A DNA stretch of 64,000 bases, from the NCBI RefSeq assembly GCF_032078915.1, contig NZ_DAMAUN010000006.1, positions 61,495-125,494 of the forward strand, written 5' to 3'. Shown in pieces: positions 24,718 to 34,043 of this stretch. Within the stretch, counting starts at the first letter, position 1, and each line of letters starts with the position of its first letter. A model generated the notes under the pieces. The model was not told the origin of the DNA. It saw nothing but the letters and a program-made list of their open reading frames with translations, and made no database searches. This DNA comes from Lacrimispora sp032078915 (GTDB taxonomy: Bacteria; Bacillota; Clostridia; Lachnospirales; Lachnospiraceae). Position numbers and translations under genes: made by a program.

Positions 24718-24764
24718 GAGGGATCCCAAAAGTCGTAGAATGACTTTCGGGATCCCTCTTTTTT
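24718..24764 (+). terminator. intrinsic terminator of the regulator gene
   Basis: GAGGGATCCC-AAAGTC pairs with GACTTTCGGGATCCCTC, then TTTTTT. One of the strongest terminators in the window. Confidence 0.85.
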
Positions 24765-24815
24765 ATATGAAACAATTACAATTCTAAAATCTCTGCAGCC
24801 GCAGCCCTGCTATTT

Positions 24816-27800
24816 TCAGGAATCCTGCAAATCAAGGTTGTCGTCAAGTTCCTCCTCGTCGATCTCCCCTTCATCAAGCTCCCGCATCAGCTCCGGAAAG
24901 CTTTCCCGCTCGAATTCCTGAATGGATATGGACTTCTTATTAGGATTGGCGAATACAAAGGTCTTGTCCACATTCTCCACATAATTCTGAATCTTATCAT
25001 TGGTTGCACTGATAATGGCCTGGAAGCCCAGTCCCCGGATCAGCTCAATGCAGCTTGCCACCTTCTCCGCATCCATCTTGGAAAACGCCTCATCAAGCAC
25101 CACTAAGCGGAGGGTGGGATTTCTCTGTATTTTTGGAGACATGCTGATCCGGTAAGCCTGGGCAAAGCTTGCCAATAAAGCTACGTAAAGAGGATTCTGC
25201 CCCTCTCCTCCGGAATTCTTTTTGATCATCTTGCTTAAACGGATCTTAATGACCTCATCCTCGTTCTGAATGATCTGCTGCATATCAAAGGATAGGTACG
25301 TCCGGTAATCCGCATACTTATCCATGTTCCGCTTGGCCTCTTCCATCTCCTCCGGTGTGGCGTTTTCCGGCGGGATGAAGATGTTTATTAAGTCATTGAT
25401 GATTTCCCCGTACTGGTTCTCATGCTCCATGGTGAATAAGTTCATCTGGTCATCCAGGGAATCCGTAAGATAAGCGGGATTTACCTCCAGGGAATTGTCC
25501 ATGAACATGTCATAATATCTCCCATCAGGCCCTTTATTCCTTCCAATGACAAACTGATACTTATCCTTGCCGAAATCCAGCCTGCTGATGATCTTGTTCA
25601 GCTCATCTTTTCGTAAAAGTGCATCCCTTATGGCGCTTCGGATCTTGAACATAAAGTCATCCTTAAAATGAAGGACTGCAGACTTTGCCTGCTCAGCGGC
25701 CATGGTTTTATATTCCTCCAGATTTCCGCACTCCATGGTCTCAAGAAGTCGGTCATATTCCCCATTATCTTTTGCAGTCAGGGAAAAATTCCGATTTGGA
25801 TATTTTCTGGCATACTCACCCCTGGAGCCTACAAGGGCCTGGAATGCCTGATCACGGGCTTCTTCTGACTTCTTAAATTCTCCGAAAAATTCATTTTTAA
25901 GGCGGTCATACCGGCAATTTTCCCTGCTTTCCAAAATTTCTTTCACCTTGACTTCCAGCTCCTCATCCGGTTCAAATTCCCGTTCCTTTGAAACCAGCTC
26001 TTCCTGCAGCTGCAAGGATTCTCTGCGGAACCGTTCGATCTCGCTGTTGATGCCAAAAATCAGTTCTGCCACTGCACTCTGCTCTGCCCTTTTTCTATCA
26101 CAGAGCTGTAAGATGGCTTCCCTTTCCTTCACCCATTCTTCTACATCCTGGGCCTTCAGCTTTTCAAACTTCTGTTCCAGCCGCCTGATTTCTTTTTCCT
26201 TTTCTTTAAAGGCCTCCATATCCTGCTGCCATTCCAGGTAAACGACCGTGTCTTCTCCTAAGCTCTCCATGGATAAGATACGCTTGCATTCCTTTAAAAC
26301 CTGTTCCTGAGGCTTTTTTTCCTCTTCCATGGAAACCAGATTCTTTTCCAGAAGCCGGATCCTTCTCCTGACGCTGTCCTTGCCGATATATGCAAATTTG
26401 GTATAATTATCTGGATTCATATGCTGCAGGCGGAACGTATGGTATAGCATGCAGTCAGGGGTCACTCCAATGCGGCTGCGGCGCAGCTCTTCTAAGTTCC
26501 TGCATTTGACAACCTTTCCCAAAAGCAGGTCAATGTACGGCTGTAAATAAGCCTCTCTCACCGTAACCTCTTCGGCAAGACCATCTTTCACTACTTCATA
26601 GGAATTCTGCCCTGCCTTTTCCGTATCCAGAACTGCCACATTAAAATATTCAGTCCTGTCCAGTTCCCCGTAAGCCGCCATGGCTGCTTCTGCATAGGCC
26701 GGAGCCACTACCAGGGACAGCTTATTATTGCCCAGATAGCCTTCCACCGCATTTCTCCAGGTCTCATCCCTGATATCCAGAAGGTCTGCAAGCACATGGA
26801 CCTCCACCGCCTTGCCGGTTTCCTCCAAAAGCCGCTGCTGGATCAGGGACCGGGCACGTTCTAAATATTTTGGATATGCCTTATTTCCGGCCTTTAGCTG
26901 GGTCAGCTCTTCACTTGTCTGGCGCTCTTTTTTCCGGATATCCCGGAGAATTCCTTCTGCCTCTTTTTGAGCTTCTTCTGTTTCCCTTCTCATCTCGGCA
27001 ATGGATTTTTTCAGGCGGTTTAACTTTTCCTCATCAATGGTATTTTTTTCAAATTCTTCTATATCCCATATGGTCTGGTTGGAGGTTGCCTCTTCGTCGA
27101 TCCATTCCTTCAGCCGCTCCCCTGTCTGAGACCATTTGGTAACGCTCTTATTTAAATGGTTTGATAATTCCTTCGCAGTGTCCAGCTGATTCTTAAGATC
27201 CTCATAGCCGGTGGAAGAAATCCGCCCAAGGAGCTCATTTCCCTGTCTGGTCAGATCTTCCGTCTGCCCTTCTAACGCTGTCCGCTGGCTTTCCTGACGG
27301 TCTAAATCCTCTCTGGCAAGCCTGGACTTATCTGTTAATGCCTGGATCCTTGCCTGATAATCCAGAATTTCCATCCTGCTGAAGAAATATGTATTTTGTC
27401 TTATCTCCGCTTCTTTTTCACAAACTGCTGAGAATTTTTCCCTCATTCCATTTAAATAACCGATCTCAATAACCGTGTCTTCAATTTTCTTTCGCATCCG
27501 CCCGTACTGCATGACGCTTTCCTGCATGTCCTCAATGTGGATGTCCTGCTCCATGCAGATGTATTCCTTTACAAAATCCTCCAGCTTGATATTCATGCGG
27601 AAGGGAATGGCACGTTTGAATAAAAGGGGGAATTTCTCCGAATCAAGACCTCCTAAGTATACATCATACAGCTGCCTGCGGAACCGCTCGTTATGGGAGG
27701 TTGCAAAATAATCTTCTTTTGCGTAAATGGTCTGCAAATAAGCAGATACTTCCTGAGTGGTCATGGTCCTGGAACCGGTACGGTAGCCATTTTCCCAAAG

Positions 27801-28223
27801 AGGGCCTTTGTGCCAGAAGAATTTTCTGGATATTTCATTGGTGGTCGTCTCCACATCAAAGACAATCCCAACGCATTGGCATTCTCCTGTATCCGTCCGT
27901 TTTAGTTCCAGCACAATGGTGGTGGAGAAATTCTGGTTCCGCAAATAGGCAAATTCATTGTTCTCACCGATATTCACCATACCGCGCAAATATTCGATCA
28001 GGCTCCGGTCGGAATCATCAGCCGCTGCCTTATTAAAGAATCCCCGGCCGTCAGTATTGGCATAAAGGAGAATCTGCATGGCATCAATGACCGTAGACTT
28101 TCCGCTGCCGGAATGTCCGGTAAAAAAGTTGATCCCCTGGTTAAAGGATAAGGTTTTCCGGCTGATATAATGCCAGTTATTAAGGAGTATCCGGGACAGG
28201 GCTTCAAATTTCTGATTCGTCAT
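24816..28223 (-). CDS. jetC: JetC-like SMC-family ATPase (Wadjet / MksB-like)
   Basis: About 1135 residues. Walker A GHSGSGKST is near residue 33, behind NWHYISRKTLSFNQGINFFTG. Two long coiled-coil arms (about 285-460 and 650-830, rich in E/K/R/Q heptads) flank a hinge-like region with VHVLADLLDIRDETW and VVAPAYAEAAMAAY. The C-terminal head has KKNSGGEGQNPLYVALLASF, LRLVVLDEAFSKMD (Walker B) and the switch-like IISATNDKIQNY. This is the MukB/MksB/JetC plan, in which the motor extrudes DNA loops. Its frame opens at a TTG (28244), but I start at ATG 28223, nine bases after AGGAG, overlapping jetB by 20 nt. Fourth component JetD is absent here. Confidence 0.85.
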   Translation of the reverse strand: MTNQKFEALSRILLNNWHYISRKTLSFNQGINFFTGHSGSGKSTVIDAMQILLYANTDGRGFFNKAAADDSDRSLIEYLRGMVNIGENNEFAYLRNQNFSTTIVLELKRTDTGECQCVGIVFDVETTTNEISRKFFWHKGPLWENGYRTGSRTMTTQEVSAYLQTIYAKEDYFATSHNERFRRQLYDVYLGGLDSEKFPLLFKRAIPFRMNIKLEDFVKEYICMEQDIHIEDMQESVMQYGRMRKKIEDTVIEIGYLNGMREKFSAVCEKEAEIRQNTYFFSRMEILDYQARIQALTDKSRLAREDLDRQESQRTALEGQTEDLTRQGNELLGRISSTGYEDLKNQLDTAKELSNHLNKSVTKWSQTGERLKEWIDEEATSNQTIWDIEEFEKNTIDEEKLNRLKKSIAEMRRETEEAQKEAEGILRDIRKKERQTSEELTQLKAGNKAYPKYLERARSLIQQRLLEETGKAVEVHVLADLLDIRDETWRNAVEGYLGNNKLSLVVAPAYAEAAMAAYGELDRTEYFNVAVLDTEKAGQNSYEVVKDGLAEEVTVREAYLQPYIDLLLGKVVKCRNLEELRRSRIGVTPDCMLYHTFRLQHMNPDNYTKFAYIGKDSVRRRIRLLEKNLVSMEEEKKPQEQVLKECKRILSMESLGEDTVVYLEWQQDMEAFKEKEKEIRRLEQKFEKLKAQDVEEWVKEREAILQLCDRKRAEQSAVAELIFGINSEIERFRRESLQLQEELVSKEREFEPDEELEVKVKEILESRENCRYDRLKNEFFGEFKKSEEARDQAFQALVGSRGEYARKYPNRNFSLTAKDNGEYDRLLETMECGNLEEYKTMAAEQAKSAVLHFKDDFMFKIRSAIRDALLRKDELNKIISRLDFGKDKYQFVIGRNKGPDGRYYDMFMDNSLEVNPAYLTDSLDDQMNLFTMEHENQYGEIINDLINIFIPPENATPEEMEEAKRNMDKYADYRTYLSFDMQQIIQNEDEVIKIRLSKMIKKNSGGEGQNPLYVALLASFAQAYRISMSPKIQRNPTLRLVVLDEAFSKMDAEKVASCIELIRGLGFQAIISATNDKIQNYVENVDKTFVFANPNKKSISIQEFERESFPELMRELDEGEIDEEELDDNLDLQDS

Positions 28224-28854
28224 CGTCATCGTCTCCTTCTCCAAGTGCTTCTAACAGGGCCCGCACATCATCTCCGAACAACACCACATTGATGCTGGGA
28301 TAGATGATCATGCGGCTGTCCCCATCCAAGTCCTCCAAAATATCCAGAGGCTCCAAAATCTGATACTTTTTTAACAATGTGATTGCCCGACGGATTTCCG
28401 TCGGGGAAGGCTGTTTCTTAAATAAACGGTAATTTCCCAGCTTTTCATGAATCTCGCTTAATGTGGTGTAGATGTTGACACTGGTGGAAACTTCCGCCAT
28501 CTGTTCATCATAGATCAGTTTTAAGATCAGTAAATAAAGAGTAGCCAGTTTGGGAAGCTTGTCTCCCACCGTGTTCTCTCCCTGGATATAAATAATGCCC
28601 AGCTGGCTGTTTTCCAGAACAGACACTCCGCTGACTGCCAGATAGGCCCGGATAAATTCCAGATGCTTGTTGCAGATTTTAAATTCCGGATTATAGGCAA
28701 ACCGGTTGGTACGCTTGTCGTACTTATGCTCCAGAACAAAGGTCTGCTGCTGAAGAAGCCTTAAACCTGCTCTTACCTCTTCCTTTTCTCCCTGTCCCAA
28801 AGCGTCAAAATATGGAATCTGGCAGATGATGCCAGCACTTTCTTCATAGGTCAT
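28204..28854 (-). CDS. jetB: JetB-like protein (DUF4194)
   Basis: 216 residues. It matches the DUF4194/MksE-type winged-helix (kite) subunit that binds the kleisin in Wadjet complexes: LRLLQQQTFVLEHKYD near the start, EFIRAYLAVSGVSVLEN in the middle, and the second winged helix TEIRRAITLLKKYQILEPLD near 155. It ends in an acidic DDDDDESE tail. Overlaps jetA by 4 nt (ATGA) and jetC by 20 nt, so the three proteins are translationally coupled. Confidence 0.85.
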   Translation of the reverse strand: MTYEESAGIICQIPYFDALGQGEKEEVRAGLRLLQQQTFVLEHKYDKRTNRFAYNPEFKICNKHLEFIRAYLAVSGVSVLENSQLGIIYIQGENTVGDKLPKLATLYLLILKLIYDEQMAEVSTSVNIYTTLSEIHEKLGNYRLFKKQPSPTEIRRAITLLKKYQILEPLDILEDLDGDSRMIIYPSINVVLFGDDVRALLEALGEGDDDDDESEI

Positions 28855-30227
28855 GATTCTTTCCTCCTTACAAATACCAGCTTTGGATAGCGGTATCTGC
28901 CGTTGTCAATGAGCTCCGCCTCCTGCTCCTCCACCTGATACATGCTTTTCCTTCTGGTAGAGTAATCATAGGCCAGGATCAGCTTTTCAAATTCCTCAGG
29001 AGAACCCACCGTATCTTCTTTTACTTCCATACGGCCATTTTCCAGATGGGCTTCGATATAGCTTTCGATCTCCTTCCGGCTGTAGCGGCTTTTTAAACGG
29101 TTTAAATTCAGGATCTCCTCCATGGTAAGCTCTGCAGGCTCTTCCTCCGGCATTAAATTCTCCTTAAAGCCTGTCCTGGTCCTTCTCTTTTTATAGAGGG
29201 ATTTCTCAGAGAGTATAGATACCTGGGATAAATTCATGAGGCCCCCCACTTCCTTTACAGCCTCATCCGGATCCTCTGTTTCAGACAGATGATTTAAAAG
29301 CCTGATAACAAGCCCCTTCATGCTGTCCTCCTGATTTAACAGATAGTTAAGCCTTGTAACCGTAGCGCGGATATACCTGGAATGCTCCTTGTCCATGTTG
29401 GCAATGCGGTGCTCGATATCGTCAAATCCCCGTTCGATCTGATCCAGCTTTTCTACAATATCCCCTGCCGTTACCTTCTGGCCGCTGCGGCGGCTCATCT
29501 GCCCGATCCATTCTGTATCTTCCCGCATGGAGCTGATCCACCGCTTGATATCATTTTTGTAAAGATAGAAATTATCCGAAGTTTTCAACATATGGTATTT
29601 CTTTTTTACGATTTCTTCCACATATCCTTCCAGATGTTCCTTTAACAGTTCCCCATACGCTCTCTTCTCCAAAAGGCTTGCAAAGAATTTGTCCATGTTG
29701 TGAAGCATGTCCTGCAACGTCTTGTTAAGCCGCTTTGTATTAATGTAAGCCGTATTCAAAAGGCTTACGCCGGCCCTGGGATCATTTTTCAATGAAAAGA
29801 GAATTGCATAAACGTTCTGGATATAAATCTGGGTCTCATCCTCTTCATCACTTGCAAGCTTAAAAAACGCCTCGATCATGACGGCAGCATAATCAGGAAT
29901 TACGATATTGACCGTCATGGAGGCATAGTCATCCACTTTCCGAAGCCAGCCTGCCCTTAACAGCCAGTTTAAGACCCTGACCGCGGTCGGCTCTAAGGCA
30001 TCCGCCTCATCTTCCAGCTCATCCTGCCAGATGACCAGCCGTTTAGCCGTAAAATATTCTTCCAGAACCTGAATACACACCTCCCTGCTTAAAAAGTAGT
30101 TGCTGTATTCATATTCCTCATTGATTTTTAATAAAGCTTCTATGTAGGTGGACCGGTTAATGGAACGGAACAATCCCCAGAACCGGTCCGGTATCTCATT
30201 CATTAATATCATTTGATTCTGCCTCAT
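28851..30227 (-). CDS. jetA: JetA-like kleisin subunit (DUF5716 family)
   Basis: 458 residues, mostly helical and charged. The N-terminus EIPDRFWGLFRSINRSTYIEALL and the winged-helix segment RVLNWLLRAGWLRKVDD are those of the JetA family proteins of Firmicutes Wadjet loci (DUF5716; the MksF/kleisin role). A central coiled coil (about 185-300) and a C-terminal helical domain follow. It bridges the JetC heads and carries JetB. First gene of the jetABC operon, with a promoter at 30380-30408. Confidence 0.82.
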   Translation of the reverse strand: MRQNQMILMNEIPDRFWGLFRSINRSTYIEALLKINEEYEYSNYFLSREVCIQVLEEYFTAKRLVIWQDELEDEADALEPTAVRVLNWLLRAGWLRKVDDYASMTVNIVIPDYAAVMIEAFFKLASDEEDETQIYIQNVYAILFSLKNDPRAGVSLLNTAYINTKRLNKTLQDMLHNMDKFFASLLEKRAYGELLKEHLEGYVEEIVKKKYHMLKTSDNFYLYKNDIKRWISSMREDTEWIGQMSRRSGQKVTAGDIVEKLDQIERGFDDIEHRIANMDKEHSRYIRATVTRLNYLLNQEDSMKGLVIRLLNHLSETEDPDEAVKEVGGLMNLSQVSILSEKSLYKKRRTRTGFKENLMPEEEPAELTMEEILNLNRLKSRYSRKEIESYIEAHLENGRMEVKEDTVGSPEEFEKLILAYDYSTRRKSMYQVEEQEAELIDNGRYRYPKLVFVRRKES

Positions 30228-30302
30228 CTCCTGTTTTTTCTGCTTCCTCTGACTAAAACCATGAAGTACCGGCTTTATCTTATAAAAGCAGACAAAAAGA
30301 AA

Positions 30303-30326
30303 CGGCTATCACCATTTTGACAGCCG
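30303..30326 (-). promoter_or_regulatory. hairpin in the jetABC leader
   Basis: CGGCT-A-TCA pairs with TGA-C-AGCCG (30303-30326), one A-C mismatch, within the predicted 145-nt leader of jetA. Function unknown. Confidence 0.35.
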
Positions 30327-30379
30327 ATTGATCTTCGTTTTCACTGGTTTTTCTTTTAATCCAAGGCTTACTTCTTTAT

Positions 30380-30408
30380 ATTATATCAAAAATCCCCTTT
30401 TCTTACAA
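30380..30408 (-). promoter_or_regulatory. jetABC promoter
   Basis: Minus strand TTGTAA (30408-30403), 17-bp spacer, TATAAT (30385-30380). Confidence 0.65.
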
Positions 30409-30420
30409 TAAAATAATGGA

Positions 30421-30506
30421 AACAGGCGGCGTAAATTTACTTTTGAAAATGAAAAAACAGAATTACCCTGTGATAATTAATCCTCATTGTATACCGCCTG
30501 TTTTTT
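30421..30506 (+). terminator. hairpin with T-tail, orphan terminator or small RNA
   Basis: AACAGGCGG (30421-30429) and CCGCCTGTT (30494-30502), followed by TTTT. No plus-strand gene lies upstream (jetA points away), so this terminator either ends an unseen small RNA starting near 30415 or blocks read-through antisense transcription. The 64-nt interior is AT-rich. Confidence 0.35.
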
Positions 30507-30609
30507 AGTATTTTATACAACTTTCACAACATATGTTATAACGTCTTTAAGTATATCTTAACATTTATCCTTATTAACTTTAGATAATCAAGTTTTTTTT
30601 AGCAAATTA

Positions 30610-30638
30610 TTGACAGTTTGAACAATACGTGTTAACAT
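30610..30638 (+). promoter_or_regulatory. promoter of the mannose-family PTS operon
   Basis: TTGACA (30610-30615), 17-bp spacer, TAACAT (30633-30638). The GntR operator at 30624-30634 lies in the spacer and touches the -10. Confidence 0.75.
30624..30634 (+). promoter_or_regulatory. GntR operator at the PTS promoter
   Basis: AATACGTGTTA, identical to the reverse complement of both sites in front of the gntR gene (34977-34987, 35004-35014). Placed between -35 and -10, so binding should repress. Confidence 0.7.
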
Positions 30639-30712
30639 GAGTTATGAAATAATTTCATTTAAGCAACAGACAGCTTTTGTGTTAACAGAAACCTATTTTA
30701 AGGAGACCAGCT

Positions 30713-31129
30713 ATGAAAAAAATTATTATTGCGTCTCACGGAGATTTATCCAAAGGGATGAAAAATTCTCTTCAGATGATATTAGGATCTATGGCCGACC
30801 CCATCGTCACCTACAGCCTGTATCCAGGCCAGAGTGCTTTGGATTTTGCCAAACAGATATCTGAGGAGGTTCAAACCAATCTGCAGGATGAGTACGTTAT
30901 CTTTACCGATGTATATGGTGCAAGTGTATGTACCTCAATGTATCCCTTGACTGCAAACCCTAATGTAATTCTATTTGCAGGCATGAACTTAAACCTTATC
31001 ATTGAGTATATGGTATCCTACCCCAATCCTTTGAGACAAGAAGATATTGAACAGTTGTTATTGCTATCCAGGGAAGGCTTACGGCAAGTAGCACCTGATG
31101 CGGCAGAATCGCAAGATGAAGATTTTTAA
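30713..31129 (+). CDS. PTS mannose/fructose/sorbose-family EIIA
   Basis: 138-residue cytoplasmic phosphocarrier. The conserved phospho-accepting His9 is in IIIASHGDLSKGM, followed by the segments FTDVYGASVCTSM and NVILFAGMNLNLIIEYM of the EIIA-man fold. It takes phosphate from HPr and passes it to the EIIB two genes on. ATG has AAGGAG eight bases upstream. It begins the order IIA-BtpA-IIB-IIC-IID. Confidence 0.93.
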   Translation: MKKIIIASHGDLSKGMKNSLQMILGSMADPIVTYSLYPGQSALDFAKQISEEVQTNLQDEYVIFTDVYGASVCTSMYPLTANPNVILFAGMNLNLIIEYMVSYPNPLRQEDIEQLLLLSREGLRQVAPDAAESQDEDF

Positions 31130-31159
31130 TATAAATTAATAGGAAGGAGATTCTTTATA

Positions 31160-31897
31160 ATGATAAAAAATGATTTTCTGGCGTTATTCGCCAAAACAAA
31201 ACCGGTTATGGGCATGATACATCTTAAAGGAATTGATGATAATGATGTTTATCAACGGGCACAGAAAGAAATTGATATCTATTTGAACAATGGAATTGAT
31301 GGTATTATTCTGGAGAATTATTTTGGTAACTACTACCAATTGGATAGAATACTGGAATATGCCCACACTCAGAACCTGCCCATACCATATGGAGTCAACT
31401 GCCTGAACATGGATGTCATGGGCTTTGAATTGGCCAAAAGGCACAGTGCTTATTTTGTTCAGCTTGATTCTGTTGTGGGTCATGTAAAACCAAGAGATGA
31501 GGCTACGGTAGAAGCATTTTTAAATATGTACCGTGAACGCAGCAACGTACCTGTCATGGGCGGTGTACGATTCAAATACCAACCTGTCTTATCCGCAAAC
31601 ACAACCGAAAAGGATCTGGTGATTGCAAAAAGCCGTTGTGATGCAGTGACCGTGACACAAGATGCAACTGGACAGGCAACTTCCATGGACAAGATCCTTC
31701 AGTTCAGAAACGCGTTGGGAGATTTCCCGCTAATCGTAGGAGCAGGAGTAACCAAGGAGAATATACGCAGCCAATTTGAAGTGGCCGATGGAGCGATCGT
31801 AGGCAGCTACTTTAAAGATACAAGGAAAGATACAGGTGAGCTTTGTGGCAGTCATATAAAAGAACTGATGGAACTAGTTAACGATATAAGGAGGTAA
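31160..31897 (+). CDS. BtpA/SgcQ-family TIM-barrel protein
   Basis: 245 residues. It matches the BtpA/SgcQ family: KPVMGMIHLKG at the N-terminus, DGIILENYFGNYYQ, PYGVNCLNMDVMGFELAKRH, and the phosphate-binding C-terminal end FPLIVGAGVTKENI...DGAIVGSYFKDT, which resembles (beta/alpha)8 phosphosugar enzymes. SgcQ sits in the E. coli sgc PTS operon; the biochemical reaction of the family is not established to my knowledge. Its position inside this PTS operon, with no other sugar-phosphate enzyme present, suggests it acts on the imported phosphosugar. Starts 30 bp after EIIA. Confidence 0.85.
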   Translation: MIKNDFLALFAKTKPVMGMIHLKGIDDNDVYQRAQKEIDIYLNNGIDGIILENYFGNYYQLDRILEYAHTQNLPIPYGVNCLNMDVMGFELAKRHSAYFVQLDSVVGHVKPRDEATVEAFLNMYRERSNVPVMGGVRFKYQPVLSANTTEKDLVIAKSRCDAVTVTQDATGQATSMDKILQFRNALGDFPLIVGAGVTKENIRSQFEVADGAIVGSYFKDTRKDTGELCGSHIKELMELVNDIRR

Positions 31898-31901
31898 TGA
31901 T

Positions 31902-32372
31902 ATGATTAAAATGGTAAGGGTGGACCATAGGCTGCTTCATGGTCAGGTAGCATTTGCATGGACCAAAACTCTAGGCGTAGACTGTATTCTCATTGCCAAT
32001 GATGAGGTGGCAAAGGACACATTGCGTATGGGTGCTCTTCGGATGGCCGCTCCGTCCGGGGTAAAATTAGTAATCAAAAGCATGGAAGATTCCATAGCCA
32101 ACATTAAGGCAGGAAAAACAGACAAATACAACCTTTTTATCCTTCTGGAATCTATTGAGGATGCCTATCGCCTAACAGAAGAGGTTCCTGAAATTAAATT
32201 TATCAATCTTGGCGGTATAAAATCTGCCTCTGATAAACGTCAGATTTCTAAAGCCATCTTTGTATCTGATCATGACTGCGACCTGCTTCGCAAAATGAAT
32301 GACAAAGATGTGAAATTGGAAATACGCATGGTTCCTGACGAGAAACCCTTAAATGCCATGGATTTAATCTAA
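31902..32372 (+). CDS. PTS mannose/fructose/sorbose-family EIIB
   Basis: 156 residues. MVRVDHRLLHGQV carries the phosphorylated histidine (His14, in RLLHGQV), followed by the family segments IANDEVAKD and IKFINLGGI. Takes the phosphate from EIIA and transfers it to the sugar moving through EIIC/EIID. ATG preceded by AAGGAGG. Confidence 0.94.
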   Translation: MIKMVRVDHRLLHGQVAFAWTKTLGVDCILIANDEVAKDTLRMGALRMAAPSGVKLVIKSMEDSIANIKAGKTDKYNLFILLESIEDAYRLTEEVPEIKFINLGGIKSASDKRQISKAIFVSDHDCDLLRKMNDKDVKLEIRMVPDEKPLNAMDLI

Positions 32373-32399
32373 ATAATACTTACGAAAGGAGAATAAAAT

Positions 32400-33179
32400 A
32401 TGCAAAGCTTAGGATTCCAGGCCGCCCTGCTATTTTTAGTTGCGGCATTCGGTTATTTGAACAGCTTCTTTGGAAGCGGTAACATTGGGCGCCCTATTAT
32501 TATGTCCACACTGACAGGCCTTGTATTGGGGGACATGCAATTAGGTATCATCACAGGTGCCACCCTGGAATTAATCTGGCTGGGAGCCTTTCCTATCGGT
32601 GCCAGCAATCCGCCTGACTATACTGCCGGTGCAGTGATCGGCACCTCCTATGTAATACTTTCCGGTTCCGATGCTGCCTCCGCGGTACTTCTTGCTGTTC
32701 CAATCTCTACTCTCTGCGCTATGTTGTCCAATTTCTTAATGATGTTTGTAGTTCCCATGATTGGTGCGCGGGCCGACCGCTATGCAGAGAAAGGTGACTG
32801 CAATGGTGTGGATCATATGCATTATATGGCTATTATTGCCCAGGTTATCCCTCAATCTCTGATTGTTGCACTGGGCTTCTATCTTGGAGTACCGGTCATG
32901 GAACAGATTGTAAACGGTATACCAGCATGGCTGAATGACGGCTTAAACTATGCCACAGGGATTATTCCTGCCATTGGTTTTGCCATGATAGCAAGAATGA
33001 TTATGAACAAACAATTGTCCTGCTTCCTTTTCCTTGGCTTCCTTCTGGCTGCCTATTTAAAAATGCCGGTTATCGGCCTGGCTGGCATCGGGTGCTGCAT
33101 TGTAGCATTCCTGCATTTTAATTCCCATGAAGAAAAGGCAGTTGTAGAAGGAGGTTCATTCGATGACAACGAATTCTGA
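32400..33179 (+). CDS. PTS mannose/sorbose-family EIIC
   Basis: 259-residue integral membrane protein of the EII-Sor family with about seven hydrophobic segments. The motif LGAFPIGASNPPDYTAGAVIGTSY near 60-85 is characteristic of this permease. Forms the translocator together with EIID, whose gene overlaps it by 17 nt. Confidence 0.93.
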   Translation: MQSLGFQAALLFLVAAFGYLNSFFGSGNIGRPIIMSTLTGLVLGDMQLGIITGATLELIWLGAFPIGASNPPDYTAGAVIGTSYVILSGSDAASAVLLAVPISTLCAMLSNFLMMFVVPMIGARADRYAEKGDCNGVDHMHYMAIIAQVIPQSLIVALGFYLGVPVMEQIVNGIPAWLNDGLNYATGIIPAIGFAMIARMIMNKQLSCFLFLGFLLAAYLKMPVIGLAGIGCCIVAFLHFNSHEEKAVVEGGSFDDNEF

Positions 33180-33987
33180 GAAGAAAAAAATATCCCAAAA
33201 AGAATTGAAACAAATTTATATACGCTCCTGCCAATTGGATATTTCCTGGGACTATGAACGTCAGCAGCATCTTGGCTACTCCTATGGCATGACACCTGTT
33301 ATCCGCAAACTGTATCCCGGCGAGGAACATAAAGAAAAGCGCATACAGGCCTTAAAACGGGGTCTGGAATTTATGGCTATTACCCCACAGCTTTCCACTC
33401 TGCTTATGGGTATCAATGCGGCTATGGAAGAAGAAAACGCATGCAACCCCGAATTTGATGGTAATTCCATAAACGCAGTTAAAACCTCTCTAATGGGACC
33501 TTTGGCAGGGATTGGCGATTCACTGATTCCTGGAACCCTGCGTATTATCGCTGCAGGTATAGCAATCTCCTTTGCACAATCAGGCAATATCATGGGTCCA
33601 CTTCTGTACTTGCTGATTTTTAATATTCCAGCCTTTATTATCCGCTATTACTGTTTAAAATATGGTTATGGGTTAGGATCCAGCTTCATCTCCAAGGTTG
33701 CTGACAGTGGAATCATGCAGAAAATATCCCACTATGCAGGTATCATTGGTCTTATGGTAATAGGCGGTATGATTTGTAACCAAATCTGGCTTGACTTACC
33801 AATCATGGTAGGAAGCGGTGATTTTGCTGAGCCCTTGACCAACTATTTGGACCAGATCATGCCTTGCCTGATTCAACTTGGACTGTTTGGAGGCATGTAC
33901 TTCCTATTAGGTAAGAAAGTAAAGACCACCACCATATTAATCTCTTTGATTATTGTCTGCTGCGCACTTTGTTTTATCTTCAGATAA
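33163..33987 (+). CDS. PTS mannose-family EIID
   Basis: 274 residues. The EIID-AGA domain has an N-terminal soluble part with QQHLGYSYGMTPVIRKLYP, then ALKRGLEFMAITPQLSTLLMGINAAMEE and the conserved SLMGPLAGIGDSLIPGTLRIIAAG near 110-130. C-terminal membrane segments follow. The last gene of the operon; a terminator follows at 34044. Sugar specificity cannot be read from the sequence. Confidence 0.93.
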   Translation: MTTNSEKKKISQKELKQIYIRSCQLDISWDYERQQHLGYSYGMTPVIRKLYPGEEHKEKRIQALKRGLEFMAITPQLSTLLMGINAAMEEENACNPEFDGNSINAVKTSLMGPLAGIGDSLIPGTLRIIAAGIAISFAQSGNIMGPLLYLLIFNIPAFIIRYYCLKYGYGLGSSFISKVADSGIMQKISHYAGIIGLMVIGGMICNQIWLDLPIMVGSGDFAEPLTNYLDQIMPCLIQLGLFGGMYFLLGKKVKTTTILISLIIVCCALCFIFR

Positions 33988-34043
33988 ATTATAACTATCA
34001 TTGGTGATTACGCATTTATTACATTAAAAACCGATAGCACTGA

